Origin: Salinisphaera sp002433465
GTDB taxonomy: Bacteria > Pseudomonadota > Gammaproteobacteria > Nevskiales > Salinisphaeraceae
Reading direction: 5' to 3'
DNA length: 64,000 nucleotides
NCBI RefSeq assembly: GCF_040361435.1
Contig: NZ_APNL01000002.1
Location: 1-64,000, forward strand
This document shows, piece by piece, positions 34,360 through 43,381 of this stretch (position 1 is the stretch's first letter; every line of letters begins with the position of its first letter). The translations under genes were made by a program, and so were the position numbers. A model generated the notes under the pieces. The model did not search any database. It saw nothing but the letters and a program-made list of their open reading frames with translations, and had not been told where the DNA came from.

Positions 34360-35127
34360 ATGCGTCGAATCTACGTCGCTTCGCTACTGCTGCTGCTGGT
34401 TGCCTGTGCGACCTCGCCCACCGGGCGCAACCAGCTCAAGCTCTTTTCCGAGGAGAAGATTGCGCAGATGGGCATCCAGAGCTATCAGCAGATGAAGCAG
34501 GAAGAGCCGATCGATACCAGCACTGCGGACAATCGCTACGTGAAGTGCGTGGCCGACGCGATTACGCGCGTGACCGGCGGCGAATGGGAAGTCACGGTAT
34601 TCAAGGACGACCAGGTCAACGCCTTCGCGCTGCCCGGCGGCAAAATCGGCGTTTACTCCGGCCTGCTGGACGTGGCCAAGACGGACGATCAGCTAGCCGC
34701 GGTCATCGGTCACGAGGTCGGGCACGTACTCGCCGACCACGGCAACGAACGCGTATCGCAGCAGGCCGCGACCCAGGGCGGCCTGCAGGTGGTATCGGCC
34801 TTTCTGGGCGGCTCCGGCGGGGGCGGCAACCAAGCGGTGATGTCGGCGCTCGGCCTCGGCGCGCAAGTGGGCATCCTGCTGCCGTTTTCGCGTACCCAGG
34901 AGAGCGAAGCAGATACGATCGGGCTGGAACTGATGGCGCGAGCCGGTTTCGACCCGCGTCAGTCGGTTGCGCTCTGGCAGAACATGGCCGCGGCCGGCGG
35001 CGAAAAGCCGGCCGAGTTCATGTCGACCCATCCCTCCAACCAGAGCCGGATCAACAATCTGGAGAGCCATATGAATCAGGCCATGCAGCTCTACCAGCAG
35101 ACGCCCAACAAGCCGAATTGCAGCTAG
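34360..35127 (+). CDS. M48-family metallopeptidase lipoprotein (LoiP/YcaL-like)
   Basis: A 255-residue zinc peptidase with a lipoprotein signal (lipobox LVAC, Cys16). AAVIGHEVGHVLADH contains HEVGH (118–122) and ESEADTIG supplies the third ligand Glu; NAFALPGGKIGVYSGLL is the family motif preceding the active site. MSTHPSNQSRI near the C-terminus is typical of the LoiP/BepA-like group. It probably degrades or quality-controls outer-membrane proteins from the periplasmic side. GGGAGA precedes the ATG. Divergent from uvrD with 135 bp between. Confidence 0.93.
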   Translation: MRRIYVASLLLLLVACATSPTGRNQLKLFSEEKIAQMGIQSYQQMKQEEPIDTSTADNRYVKCVADAITRVTGGEWEVTVFKDDQVNAFALPGGKIGVYSGLLDVAKTDDQLAAVIGHEVGHVLADHGNERVSQQAATQGGLQVVSAFLGGSGGGGNQAVMSALGLGAQVGILLPFSRTQESEADTIGLELMARAGFDPRQSVALWQNMAAAGGEKPAEFMSTHPSNQSRINNLESHMNQAMQLYQQTPNKPNCS

Positions 35128-35136
35128 CATTACGTC

Positions 35137-35179
35137 AAACCGCCGCAACGCCCGGACACGCCGGCTTGCGAGCGGTTTT
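35137..35179 (+). terminator. Hairpin terminator after the M48 peptidase
   Basis: AAACCGC (35137–35143) pairs with GCGGTTT (35172–35178), and inner CGCAA/TTGCG pairs extend the stem. The following T run is short. Confidence 0.55.
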
Positions 35180-35344
35180 GAATGCTTGAAATTTTTTTCG
35201 CATTGAGCTATTGCAAGCAGCGAAAAATATGTAGACTCGGAATTGTTCGGCTTGGCCGTTCTCCGTTGGTCTTAGTTTGGTGTCGTTGACGAGTCCGTAC
35301 GGTTTTTCAGAAATAATGACACGGTATCGCTAGGATCAGTCGAG
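35180..35344 (+). promoter_or_regulatory. Long leader of the RRM protein gene with an inverted repeat
   Basis: TTTTTCGC (35194–35201) and GCGAAAAA (35220–35227) form a perfect 8-bp inverted repeat around candidate -35 sequences; TAGACT near 35232 may be the -10. This leaves about 110 nt of untranslated leader before the RRM gene, room for temperature or autoregulatory control as known for RNA-binding and cold-shock genes. Confidence 0.4.
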
Positions 35345-35617
35345 ATGAATATTTACGTGGGCAATCTGTCGTGGAACACCAATGACGACGAACTCCGGGG
35401 CGCTTTCGAAGCGTTCGGTGAAGTATCGTCGGCCAAGGTGATCATGGACCGCGAAACCGGCCGTTCGCGCGGCTTCGGCTTCGTGGAAATGCCGGACGAC
35501 AACGATGCCAAACAGGCCATCGAAGGCATGAACAACAAGGATCTCGGTGGTCGCACCCTGCGGGTGAACGAAGCCCGTCCGCGCGACGATCGTCCGCGCG
35601 GTCCGCGTCGCTTCTAA
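35345..35617 (+). CDS. RRM-domain RNA-binding protein
   Basis: A 90-residue single RRM protein. RNP2 is IYVGNLSWN (3–11) and RNP1 is SRGFGFVEM (about 41–49), followed by a short Arg/Pro-rich tail (RPRDDRPRGPRRF). Such Rbp proteins bind single-stranded RNA and are often cold- or stress-induced, but targets are rarely known. Monocistronic, with a long leader and its own terminator. Confidence 0.95.
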   Translation: MNIYVGNLSWNTNDDELRGAFEAFGEVSSAKVIMDRETGRSRGFGFVEMPDDNDAKQAIEGMNNKDLGGRTLRVNEARPRDDRPRGPRRF

Positions 35618-35646
35618 GCGCGAAGCGCTACGTATAGACGCGAAGA

Positions 35647-35676
35647 AGAAAGCCGCCATCGTGCGGCTTTCTTTTT
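35647..35676 (+). terminator. Rho-independent terminator after the RRM gene
   Basis: AGAAAGCCGC pairs with GCGGCTTTCT around a CATCGT loop and is followed by a T run. A residues on the other side allow bidirectional use, also serving the convergent PhoD-type gene. Confidence 0.88.
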
Positions 35677-35819
35677 GGGCGCTCGATGAATCGCAGCGCG
35701 GCTGCGGCTGAACGTGAACACAACAGGCGGGCCGCGCAAACGGCGTAGCCGGCGCGTTTGCAACCGGCCAGGGCCCGCGGCACGCCCGAATACCGGGCGT
35801 GTGCCCGCGGTTCAGGCAT

Positions 35820-37577
35820 TCAGCCGGTGGACGGGGCCAATGCCGGCGCATCGGCGATCGGCTGGCTCTGAGCGTCGGCCGCAACCACGTGGTTTTCGCC
35901 GGCGCGCACCTGCCAGGCGCTGGCAAAGCGCTGCTGGTCGTTGCGGCTTCCGATATCGTCGACGTACCACCATTCGGCCTGCATGCGCTCGCGCGTGATA
36001 TCCAGCAGCAGGTAGCCACGGCTGGCCAGCTCCACGTATTTCATATGCGGGTTCTGGCTCTTGACGGCTGCGGGGTCGCCGTTGCTGCCCGGAGAGGTTA
36101 CCGACGTGGTCACGAACTCCACGCCCATCGAACCCATGCCGGTTTCCGGATCATAGGCCGTGGCGTCGTTCGGGTCTTCGGTGATATCCAGTGCCCAGGA
36201 GGTATGGATATCGCCCGTGAGTACGACCACGTTATCGATGGCCACATTCGGGGCGGCCTGGCCGCCGCGGATGATATCCCATACCTGCTCCCGCGCTCGC
36301 GGATAGCCATCCCATTGATCCGAATTGATGAATACGCCGCCCTGGCCGCCGGGGTTGGCGGTATTGCTGGAATTGGGTGCGCCCTGGCGCTTGAGCTGGC
36401 CGAACATCACCTGCTGGCCGAGCAGCTTCCAGCGCGCCTGGGTCTGTTGCAGGCGCTGCGCCAGCCATTGGCGCTGGGCATCATCAATCAGGGTTCGCTC
36501 GTCGTTGGCGTAATCGCCGCTATCGGTGAATCCGTTCTCTGCGTTGCCTGCCAGCTGCTCGTCGCGGCCGATCAGGCGGGTATCGAGCATGGACAGCGAC
36601 ACCAGATCGCCGATCTCGAAGCCGCGGTAAATACGCTCCGGGTTATCCGGATCGGTTTCGCGGATGGGCAGCCATTCGTAATAGGCCTGGATCGAGGCGG
36701 CCTCGCGCGCGCTCCACGGGCCTTCGCCGCGGTCGGGGTCGTGGTTCTGGGCGCCGTCGCGCCAGCTGTTGTTGGTCGATTCGTGGTCGTCCCAGACCGC
36801 GATCATGGGATGCTGGCGATGCAGCTCCTGCAGGTCGACATCGGTCTTGTAACAGGCATGGCGCGTGCGATAGTCGTCGAGGCTGACGATCTCGTAGGGC
36901 GGTTCCGGGGCACGTCCGAGCGGGCGGCCGTCACCGTATTCGTCCGGATTTTCTGCCTCGGAGACACCCCGGCCCGGGTATTCGTAGAGGTAGTCGCCCA
37001 GATGCAACACCAGGTCCAGATCGGCGCGTTCAGCCACCCGGCCATAGACGTTGAAGAAACCGAACGGGTAGTTCGAGCAGGACAGCACCGCCATGCGCAG
37101 CCGTTGCACCCCGGCCTGCGGCAGCGTGCGGGTACGGCCCATCGGGGAACGCTCGCCGGCGGTTTCGAACTGGTAGTAATAGGTGGTGCCAGCCGCCAGG
37201 CCGGTCACATCGGCCTTGACCGTGTAATCCCGCGTCGCGTCGGTAACGACGGTACCACTGCGCAGTACGTTGGCCATGTCCGGGGATTCGGACAGCATCC
37301 AGTTGACGCTGACGTCGCCCTCGCTCGACGGGGTGACCCGACTCCAGAGCATGACCCGATCGGCCAGCGGATCGCCGCTGGCCACGCCGTGGGCAAACGT
37401 CTCGGCGCTGCTGCCCGGCGCCCGCGACACGCGTACCGCACTGCCGCCATCGTCGCTACAGCCGCCCAGCCCCACCACGGACAGGGCCGCCCCGCCGGCA
37501 AAACCGGCCCGACGTAGAAAAGAACGACGCGTCTGCGGCGCAAGCGCGCCGCGATGATTCTGCTTAGGCTGACCCAT
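35820..37577 (-). CDS. PhoD-type alkaline phosphatase/phosphodiesterase, Tat-exported
   Basis: A 585-residue secreted metallophosphoesterase. The N-terminus carries a Tat signal TRRSFLRRAGF, and GLGGC may allow lipidation. An Ig-like PhoD N-terminal domain (HGVASGDPLADRVMLWSRVTP) precedes the catalytic domain with LSCSNYPFGFFNVY, LHLGDYLYEY, AVWDDHESTNN and LTGDIHTSWA metal-binding motifs. PhoD enzymes need Ca2+/Fe3+ and release phosphate from mono- and diesters outside the cytoplasm, usually under phosphate starvation. No Pho box was identified. Confidence 0.93.
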   Translation of the reverse strand: MGQPKQNHRGALAPQTRRSFLRRAGFAGGAALSVVGLGGCSDDGGSAVRVSRAPGSSAETFAHGVASGDPLADRVMLWSRVTPSSEGDVSVNWMLSESPDMANVLRSGTVVTDATRDYTVKADVTGLAAGTTYYYQFETAGERSPMGRTRTLPQAGVQRLRMAVLSCSNYPFGFFNVYGRVAERADLDLVLHLGDYLYEYPGRGVSEAENPDEYGDGRPLGRAPEPPYEIVSLDDYRTRHACYKTDVDLQELHRQHPMIAVWDDHESTNNSWRDGAQNHDPDRGEGPWSAREAASIQAYYEWLPIRETDPDNPERIYRGFEIGDLVSLSMLDTRLIGRDEQLAGNAENGFTDSGDYANDERTLIDDAQRQWLAQRLQQTQARWKLLGQQVMFGQLKRQGAPNSSNTANPGGQGGVFINSDQWDGYPRAREQVWDIIRGGQAAPNVAIDNVVVLTGDIHTSWALDITEDPNDATAYDPETGMGSMGVEFVTTSVTSPGSNGDPAAVKSQNPHMKYVELASRGYLLLDITRERMQAEWWYVDDIGSRNDQQRFASAWQVRAGENHVVAADAQSQPIADAPALAPSTG

Positions 37578-37634
37578 TGCATGGCTCCTGCTGAAGATTC
37601 GACGGCTTCAGCCTGAAGCGGGCCTATGAAGCCT

Positions 37635-38864
37635 TCATGACCCGCCGGGGCGCTCGAACACGGCTGCCGGCAGGGCCAGCCCGGTGGTCGGCAGGTGGAT
37701 CTGACGCAGGGTCACGAACACGAACAACAGCGGATTGACGTCGTAGATGGCACGTAGCGGCGCGATCGAGGCCCGGTCGATAAAGCCGCGGTCGGCCAGA
37801 CGCCCCAGATCGACCGCGCCGGCCAGCGCCGAGCGCGGGTAGCCGCTGGCATAGCTGAGCCGGTCGAAGAACTGCGGATGCTGGAGCAACGGAATGAGCA
37901 CGGTTTCGGCGCGCTTGCCCGACAACACGCCGTCGAGCGAAATGGTCAGCCGCTCGCGATAGGCGGGCACCCGCAGCAGCGTGAACAGCGCCTGCATGAC
38001 ATCGCCGCCGTCGCCGGCCACATCGCCGATCGACACGGTTATACGCACGCCGGCATCGAGCGCGGCCCGCAATTCGTCGGGAGCGACGGCGCCTTGCAGC
38101 CTGTCCGTCTTGCGCCCGCCGCCCACACGCGTATGCAAACGCATGTCGTGCTCGGCCATCACCGCATAGGCGGCCCGGGCCGACGCGCCGGCGAGATCGA
38201 TCCGCTGGGCGATCGGCCACCAGGCCACGTCGCGCACCCCGGCATCGGCCCAGCGTTCAATCACGGCAAGCGCGTCGGCACGCGCGGGATGGACCGAAAT
38301 CACCGGGGTCAGCCGGCCGTCGCTGCGCGCTGCCAGCTCCACCACGTCGGCATTGGCAACGAATTCGGTCGTGGCTTTTTCGTCCAGCTTACCGTCCGAG
38401 CTATAGACGGCATCCCGGGCGAACACGTCGGCGCGATAAGCCGCTGCCATGGCCTTAATCTGGCGCAGCAGCCGCGAGGCATATACATCGAACACCTGCA
38501 GCTCGTCGTCGACGCCTGCGGCATGCCGCACAAACTGCCAGTCGAGCCACGCCCGCGGCGTGGTGGGCGGTGCGACGTTCACCCTCGGCTGGTTCGGCTC
38601 GGCTTCGAGCTGACGCCCGATCCGGGCACTCGATAAAAGCGTGATGCGATGGTCGACGACCGCGCCCTCGATATCGCCCAGACTGTCGGCGATGAGCTGG
38701 CGCGACGCCTCCGGCAGCAGCCAGTCGGCGTCCTCGGGCTGATGGGCCCATGCGCCGGCATAGGTATGGAGCAGGGCATGCCAGCCGGCCACGCCGGCAA
38801 CGACGACCAGCGCCAGAAACAGCGCCAGCACGCCGAGACGATTGAACAGGCGCTCGTAGCTCAT
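37635..38864 (-). CDS. Membrane-anchored protein, possible amidohydrolase-like barrel
   Basis: A 409-residue protein with one N-terminal membrane helix (about 8–28) and a large extracytoplasmic domain. The segment VISVHPARADALAVIERWADAGVRDVAWWPIAQ, the following HDMRLHTRVGGG, and SYASGYPRSAL suggest a TIM-barrel related to amidohydrolase_2, but the usual metal-binding HxH is not evident and the assignment is tentative. The ATG lies three bases after the oppF stop, so it is coupled to the transporter ATPase gene. It may act on a peptide-derived or envelope substrate (inference). Confidence 0.5.
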   Translation of the reverse strand: MSYERLFNRLGVLALFLALVVVAGVAGWHALLHTYAGAWAHQPEDADWLLPEASRQLIADSLGDIEGAVVDHRITLLSSARIGRQLEAEPNQPRVNVAPPTTPRAWLDWQFVRHAAGVDDELQVFDVYASRLLRQIKAMAAAYRADVFARDAVYSSDGKLDEKATTEFVANADVVELAARSDGRLTPVISVHPARADALAVIERWADAGVRDVAWWPIAQRIDLAGASARAAYAVMAEHDMRLHTRVGGGRKTDRLQGAVAPDELRAALDAGVRITVSIGDVAGDGGDVMQALFTLLRVPAYRERLTISLDGVLSGKRAETVLIPLLQHPQFFDRLSYASGYPRSALAGAVDLGRLADRGFIDRASIAPLRAIYDVNPLLFVFVTLRQIHLPTTGLALPAAVFERPGGS

Positions 38865-38867
38865 CGT

Positions 38868-39878
38868 TCAACCCGCGGTGGCGAGACGGTCCTTGACTAC
38901 GGTCTCGGCATGCAGACAGGCCACCCGGGTCTGCTCCCCGAATGCCCGCAGGGCCGGCGTCTGTGCCGCGCAGTCTGCCTGGGCCCAGGGGCAGCGGGTA
39001 CGAAACACGCAGCCCGACGGCGGGTTGGCCGGCGATGGCAGCTCGCCCGGCAGGGCGATACGGCGTCGGCTGCGCTCGATGGTCGGGTCCGGGCGGGGCA
39101 CCGCCGACAGCAGCGCCCGCGTATAAGGATGGGCCGGCGTATCGAACAGCACGTCCGAAGGCGCGCGCTCCATGACCCGGCCGAGATACATCACCATCAC
39201 CTCGTCGCTGATCTGGCGTACCACCGCGAGGTCGTGGGCGATGAACAGCAGGGCGATACCGAACTCGGCCTGGAGCTGTTGCAACAGTTCGACGATTTTC
39301 GCCTGGATCGAGACATCCAGCGCCGATACCGGCTCGTCGCAGATCAACACCTTAGGTTCCACCACCAGCGCACGGGCGATGCCGATGCGCTGACACTGCC
39401 CGCCCGAGAACTCGTGCGGGTAGCGATTGATCTGGGCCTGCGACAGCCCGACCCGCTCGATCATCGCCGCCACGCGGCGCGCGCGATCGGCGCGACTCAG
39501 CTCGGGGCGCAGATGGCGCAACGGCTCGGCCACGATCTGGCCTACCGTCATGCGCGGGTCGAGACTGGCCAGCGGATCCTGGAAAATCATCTGCACATCG
39601 CGGCGCAGCGCGTTCCAGCTGGCTGCCCGATCATGGCGTATCGTGTTGTCTTCGAAAACAATATCGCCCGATGTCACGGGCACCATGCCGGTCAACGCAC
39701 GCGCCAGCGTGGACTTGCCGCAGCCGGATTCGCCCACCAGGCCGAGCGTGCGGCCGGGCGTCAGCTCAAGGCTGACGCCGTCCACGGCCTTGAGCGGGCT
39801 CGCCGCGCCGCCGAACCAGCCGCCGCCCAGCGGAAAATGCACTTTCAGATCGTCTACCCGCAGTAGCGCTTCGCTCAT
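38868..39878 (-). CDS. oppF: Oligopeptide ABC transporter ATP-binding protein (OppF/DppF type)
   Basis: A 336-residue ATPase powering peptide import. Walker A GESGCGKST, signature FSGGQCQRIGIARAL, Walker B VLICDEPVSALD, and a C-terminal oligopeptide-transporter domain with HPYTRALLSAVPRPDP and two cysteines in the CVFRTRCPWAQADC region that can bind an Fe-S cluster in this family. An in-frame ATG at 39902 would extend it by eight residues. It is separated from oppD by cls and an oppositely oriented gene. Confidence 0.93.
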   Translation of the reverse strand: MSEALLRVDDLKVHFPLGGGWFGGAASPLKAVDGVSLELTPGRTLGLVGESGCGKSTLARALTGMVPVTSGDIVFEDNTIRHDRAASWNALRRDVQMIFQDPLASLDPRMTVGQIVAEPLRHLRPELSRADRARRVAAMIERVGLSQAQINRYPHEFSGGQCQRIGIARALVVEPKVLICDEPVSALDVSIQAKIVELLQQLQAEFGIALLFIAHDLAVVRQISDEVMVMYLGRVMERAPSDVLFDTPAHPYTRALLSAVPRPDPTIERSRRRIALPGELPSPANPPSGCVFRTRCPWAQADCAAQTPALRAFGEQTRVACLHAETVVKDRLATAG

Positions 39879-39934
39879 CGACCAGCCGTTCTCGTAACGC
39901 ATCGCAAACCCGATAACGATGGTACGCTGACCCG

Positions 39935-40762
39935 GTGAATTCGCCCACTGCACCCGGCGCTCTGACGCGCCCCAGCCAAGCGGGGCCGAGCCTGTCGTTG
40001 TTGAGCTTCAACATGCAGGTCGGCGTCGGCACGAAACGCTATCGCGAGTACGTTACCCGCGGCTGGCGTCATGTGCTGCCCAGCCAGCAGGTACGCGACA
40101 ACCTCGATCGGATCGGCGAGCTGCTGGTGGGTCACGACATCATCGGCCTGCAGGAAATCGATGCCGGCAGCCGGCGCAGCCAGTATCGCAACCAGATCGA
40201 ACAGCTGGCAGAGGCCGCCGGCTTCGAATACTGGCGCGTTCAGGTCAACCGCAATCTGGGCCGCGTAGCCCAGCACGGACTCGGGTTGATCAGCCGCTAT
40301 ACGCCGTTTGCCGTGAGCGAGCACAAGCTGCCGGGGCGCCTGCCCGGGCGCGGCGCTCTGATCGCACGCTTTGGCACCCCGGACGAACCCCTCACTGTCG
40401 TGATCACGCACCTGGCGCTGGGCGCGGGCAGTCGGGCACGCCAGCTGGCCGCCATCTGCGACCTGGTCGCCCGGGACCGGCACGTGGTGATCATGGGCGA
40501 TACCAACTGCACCGCTGCGGCATTGATCGCCGACCCGGCGCTGGCAGCCAGCGGCCTGCGCGTCTACGACCGGCCGCTGCCCACCTTTCCGAGCTGGCGG
40601 CCGCGCCGCGGAATCGACCATATCCTCACCTCGCCGAGTCTTGCGATCGACGAGGCCCGGGTGATCGATACCGTTCTGTCCGATCACCTGCCGGTGCATA
40701 TGCGTATTGCGCTGCCGGGCCCGCTGGCCGGCACGCTCGCTGCCAGCCACGCCTTGGCCTGA
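39935..40762 (+). CDS. Endonuclease/exonuclease/phosphatase family protein
   Basis: A 275-residue EEP-fold hydrolase beginning with GTG. Motifs in order: LLSFNMQ (Asn), IIGLQEID (metal Glu), LTVVITHLAL (His), VIMGDTNC (Asp/Asn), RRGIDHIL and LSDHLPV (catalytic His). It could cleave nucleic acid, phospholipid or inositol phosphate esters. Next to cls and with no signal peptide, a cytoplasmic phosphodiesterase is most likely. Its 5' end is 56 bp from oppF, and it converges with cls 22 bp apart. Confidence 0.9.
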   Translation: MNSPTAPGALTRPSQAGPSLSLLSFNMQVGVGTKRYREYVTRGWRHVLPSQQVRDNLDRIGELLVGHDIIGLQEIDAGSRRSQYRNQIEQLAEAAGFEYWRVQVNRNLGRVAQHGLGLISRYTPFAVSEHKLPGRLPGRGALIARFGTPDEPLTVVITHLALGAGSRARQLAAICDLVARDRHVVIMGDTNCTAAALIADPALAASGLRVYDRPLPTFPSWRPRRGIDHILTSPSLAIDEARVIDTVLSDHLPVHMRIALPGPLAGTLAASHALA

Positions 40763-40784
40763 TGGCGCCGGCCGCCCCGGCCGA

Positions 40785-42248
40785 CTAGAAGTAAGACGAA
40801 AACAGCCAGAAGAACGAATCGCGCAGGCGCGTGGGCCAACGCCGTCGGCGCAACTCGGTCAGCGAATAGGCCCGGCTGTGCGCGATGGTGTCGCGAATAT
40901 GCGTGGCCAGCCCGCCCACGCCGGTCGGATCGAAGATCTCCACCGCCAGCTCGAAATTCAGGCGCAGACTGCGCGGATCGAGATTGGGCGAGCCCACCAA
41001 CGCGTAGTCTTCGTCGAGCACCAGGAGCTTGGTATGGGCAAACGGCGGCGGCCGGTAATAGATCCGTACGCCACGCATCATCAATTCACCCAGCGCATGC
41101 CGCGATGCCCAGTGCACGAACGGCAGGTTGTTCTTGGCCGGCAGCACGATCTTGACCTCCAGACCCCGCAGCGCCGCCGACTGCAGCGCCCCGACAAGCG
41201 CCGGGCCCGGCAGAAAATACGGCGTCATGATCAATACGCTGCGCCGGGCACTGGCAATCGCGGTCTGGATGAGCGTGGTCAGGCGCTCGGTATCGCGGGT
41301 CGGCCCGTTTTCGATACTGCGACAGGCCGCGTTGCCGGCCGGCGCGATCTCGCCCCGCGATACGCCGGTCTGGCGTCCGGTGGCAAACGCCCAGTCGGAC
41401 AGGAACACCGCCTCGATCTGGCGCACCACTGGCCCGGCAAAACGAAAATGCATGTCGGCCACGCCGTTGCCGGTTTCCACCAGATGCCGGTCACCGATAT
41501 TCATGCCGCCGGTGAACGCCACCCCCGCATCGGTCACAAGAATCTTGCGATGGTTGCGCAGATTGATCTGCAGCGAGGGCGGAATCAGCCGCGGCGGCAG
41601 AAAGCGCGCGGCCTTGACGCCCTGCTTGTGCAGCAAACGGACCGCCCGCCAGCCCGGCCAGGCATAGTATTCGCCGACACCGTCGATGAGCACGCGCACG
41701 TCCACGCCGCGTGCGGCCGCGCGGGCCAGCGCCGCGATAAAGCGTTTGCCGGTACGGTTGGTTTCGAAGATATAGGTATTCAGATAGACGAAGCGGCGGG
41801 CCTTCTCGATCGCCTCCAGCATGGGCGGGTAGGCCTGCTCGCCGTCGTAGAGCACGTCCACGCCGTTGTCGGCCACGACCGGCCAGGCCGAGAGCCGATC
41901 GCCGGCGGCGGCCAGGCCGAGCCGGCGGCGATCGAGTATGGCGCTGTAATCGCGCAGTTCAGCGTTGGCCCCCGGCTGGTGTGCGCCCAAACCATGGCGC
42001 GACTGACGATCCAGGCGCCGTGCACGGATGCGCACGCGGTTGACGCCGAACATGTAATACAACAGCGGGCCCACCGGCGGAAACAGAACCGACACGCCGA
42101 TCCAGCCGAATGCGCTGCTCGGTGTTTCCCGGGTGAGCAGCGCGTGCACGCTGGCCGCGATCGCGCTGCCGGTCAACAGCACGACCGCGCCCCAGAATTT
42201 GATCAGCGCAATCAGCTGCGGGTCGGTCAGATAATCCGGCAGGGTCAT
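40785..42248 (-). CDS. cls: Cardiolipin synthase
   Basis: A 487-residue phospholipase-D-type enzyme that condenses two phosphatidylglycerols to cardiolipin at the inner membrane. Two N-terminal membrane helices precede two HKD motifs: HRKILVTDAGVAFTGGMNIGD and HTKLLVLDEDYALVGSPNLDPRS. Length matches ClsA-type enzymes. The ATG overlaps the oppD stop (ATGA), so it is translationally coupled to a peptide-transporter ATPase, an unusual partner. Confidence 0.95.
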   Translation of the reverse strand: MTLPDYLTDPQLIALIKFWGAVVLLTGSAIAASVHALLTRETPSSAFGWIGVSVLFPPVGPLLYYMFGVNRVRIRARRLDRQSRHGLGAHQPGANAELRDYSAILDRRRLGLAAAGDRLSAWPVVADNGVDVLYDGEQAYPPMLEAIEKARRFVYLNTYIFETNRTGKRFIAALARAAARGVDVRVLIDGVGEYYAWPGWRAVRLLHKQGVKAARFLPPRLIPPSLQINLRNHRKILVTDAGVAFTGGMNIGDRHLVETGNGVADMHFRFAGPVVRQIEAVFLSDWAFATGRQTGVSRGEIAPAGNAACRSIENGPTRDTERLTTLIQTAIASARRSVLIMTPYFLPGPALVGALQSAALRGLEVKIVLPAKNNLPFVHWASRHALGELMMRGVRIYYRPPPFAHTKLLVLDEDYALVGSPNLDPRSLRLNFELAVEIFDPTGVGGLATHIRDTIAHSRAYSLTELRRRRWPTRLRDSFFWLFSSYF

Positions 42249-43063
42249 GAAGGCACACGCGCGAAATGCGGTGTTTCCAGCTTGGGCACGGCAGCCAGCA
42301 GATCGCGGGTGTACTGGTGGGCGGGCGACGCAAAGATCGTGTCGATCGCGCCGCGTTCGACCACTTCGCCGGCGCGCATCACCAGCAGCCGTTCGCACTG
42401 GCCGGCCACCACGCCCAGATCGTGGGTGATCAGAAGCAGGGCCACATTCGTACGCTGGCGTAGCTCGGCCATGAGATCGAGGATATCGGCCTGCACGGTG
42501 ACATCCAGGGCGGTCGTGGGCTCGTCGGCAATCAGGATATCCGGCTCGCAGGCCAGCGCCATGGCAATCATCACGCGCTGACGCATGCCGCCCGAGAACT
42601 GGTGCGGGTAATAGCGGATGCGCCGCGGCGCATCCGGAATCTTGACCGCTTCGAGCATCTCGATCGCCGCCTGGGTCGCGGCCCGGCCGCGCAGCCCGCG
42701 ATGGCGGCTGATCACTTCCTTGATCTGGGTGGCGATACGCAGATGCGGATTGAGCGTGGTCATCGGATCCTGAAAGATCATGGCGATACGCGCACCGCGA
42801 ATACGCTCGAGCGCGCGTCGCTTCGCACCGATCAACTCCAGCCCGCCGCTGTCGGTTTGCAGGGTCGCGCTACCAGTGACCCGCGCGTTGTCTGCCAATA
42901 GGCCCATCAGCGCCAGCACGCTCTGACTCTTGCCCGAGCCGGATTCGCCCACGATGCCCACCGATTCGCCGGCGGCCAGCTGTAGATCGAAACCGCGCAC
43001 GGCCTCCACCACGCCATCGGGCGTGTCAAAACTCACTTTCAGATCGCGAACGTCGAGCAGCAT
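42245..43063 (-). CDS. oppD: Oligopeptide ABC transporter ATP-binding protein (OppD/DppD type)
   Basis: A 272-residue ATPase. GESGSGKSQSVLAL is Walker A, FSGGMRQRVMIAMAL the signature and ILIADEPTTALD Walker B. SPAHQYTRDLLAAVPKLE is the start of the oligopeptide C-terminal domain, which is shorter than in typical OppD (about 325–335) and ends soon after. The start ATG gives the standard MLLDVRDLKVSF; the reading frame upstream is open but lacks family similarity. Coupled to cls downstream; separated from oppC by the 43.2–46.6 kb plus-strand cassette. Confidence 0.92.
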   Translation of the reverse strand: MLLDVRDLKVSFDTPDGVVEAVRGFDLQLAAGESVGIVGESGSGKSQSVLALMGLLADNARVTGSATLQTDSGGLELIGAKRRALERIRGARIAMIFQDPMTTLNPHLRIATQIKEVISRHRGLRGRAATQAAIEMLEAVKIPDAPRRIRYYPHQFSGGMRQRVMIAMALACEPDILIADEPTTALDVTVQADILDLMAELRQRTNVALLLITHDLGVVAGQCERLLVMRAGEVVERGAIDTIFASPAHQYTRDLLAAVPKLETPHFARVPS

Positions 43064-43381
43064 GCGCCCAGTGTATGACAAGCGCCGTATCACGGGCGGC
43101 CAGCGCACGTAGCAAACAGCGCGCGGCCGCGCGCCGTAGGCGCTCGACGCATCGACCGGGCCCGAAAAACCGATGCCGTGCAGCCTGATGCGCGGCCGCG
43201 GCACAGATCCGTTTGCCCGGATTGCATGCACTTTCCCGAGTCGGCGGCTGCACCTTTAACGCGCAAGGCTTTTCAAAATAAAGGCCGGCGAGGGCCGATT
43301 CAGCCGCCTGGCGGTTGTTTTGCGGGTTGGCACCGAAACTGCATGCAGTGGCTCGTCCTCTTCATGACAGCCCTTTCAAGG
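43064..43381. promoter_or_regulatory. Divergent control region oppD / GntR gene with TGCATGCA palindromes
   Basis: This 318-bp spacer holds two copies of TGCATGCA, at 43223–43230 and 43340–43347; the second is embedded in the 10-bp palindrome CTGCATGCAG. They are 117 bp apart. FCD-type GntR regulators bind short palindromes of this kind, so these are operator candidates for the adjacent regulator. No strong sigma-70 promoter stood out. Confidence 0.4.

Noticed and set aside
36000..37000. Considered a Pho box near the PhoD-type phosphatase
   Set aside because: No convincing tandem CTGTCAT-like repeats upstream of 37577.
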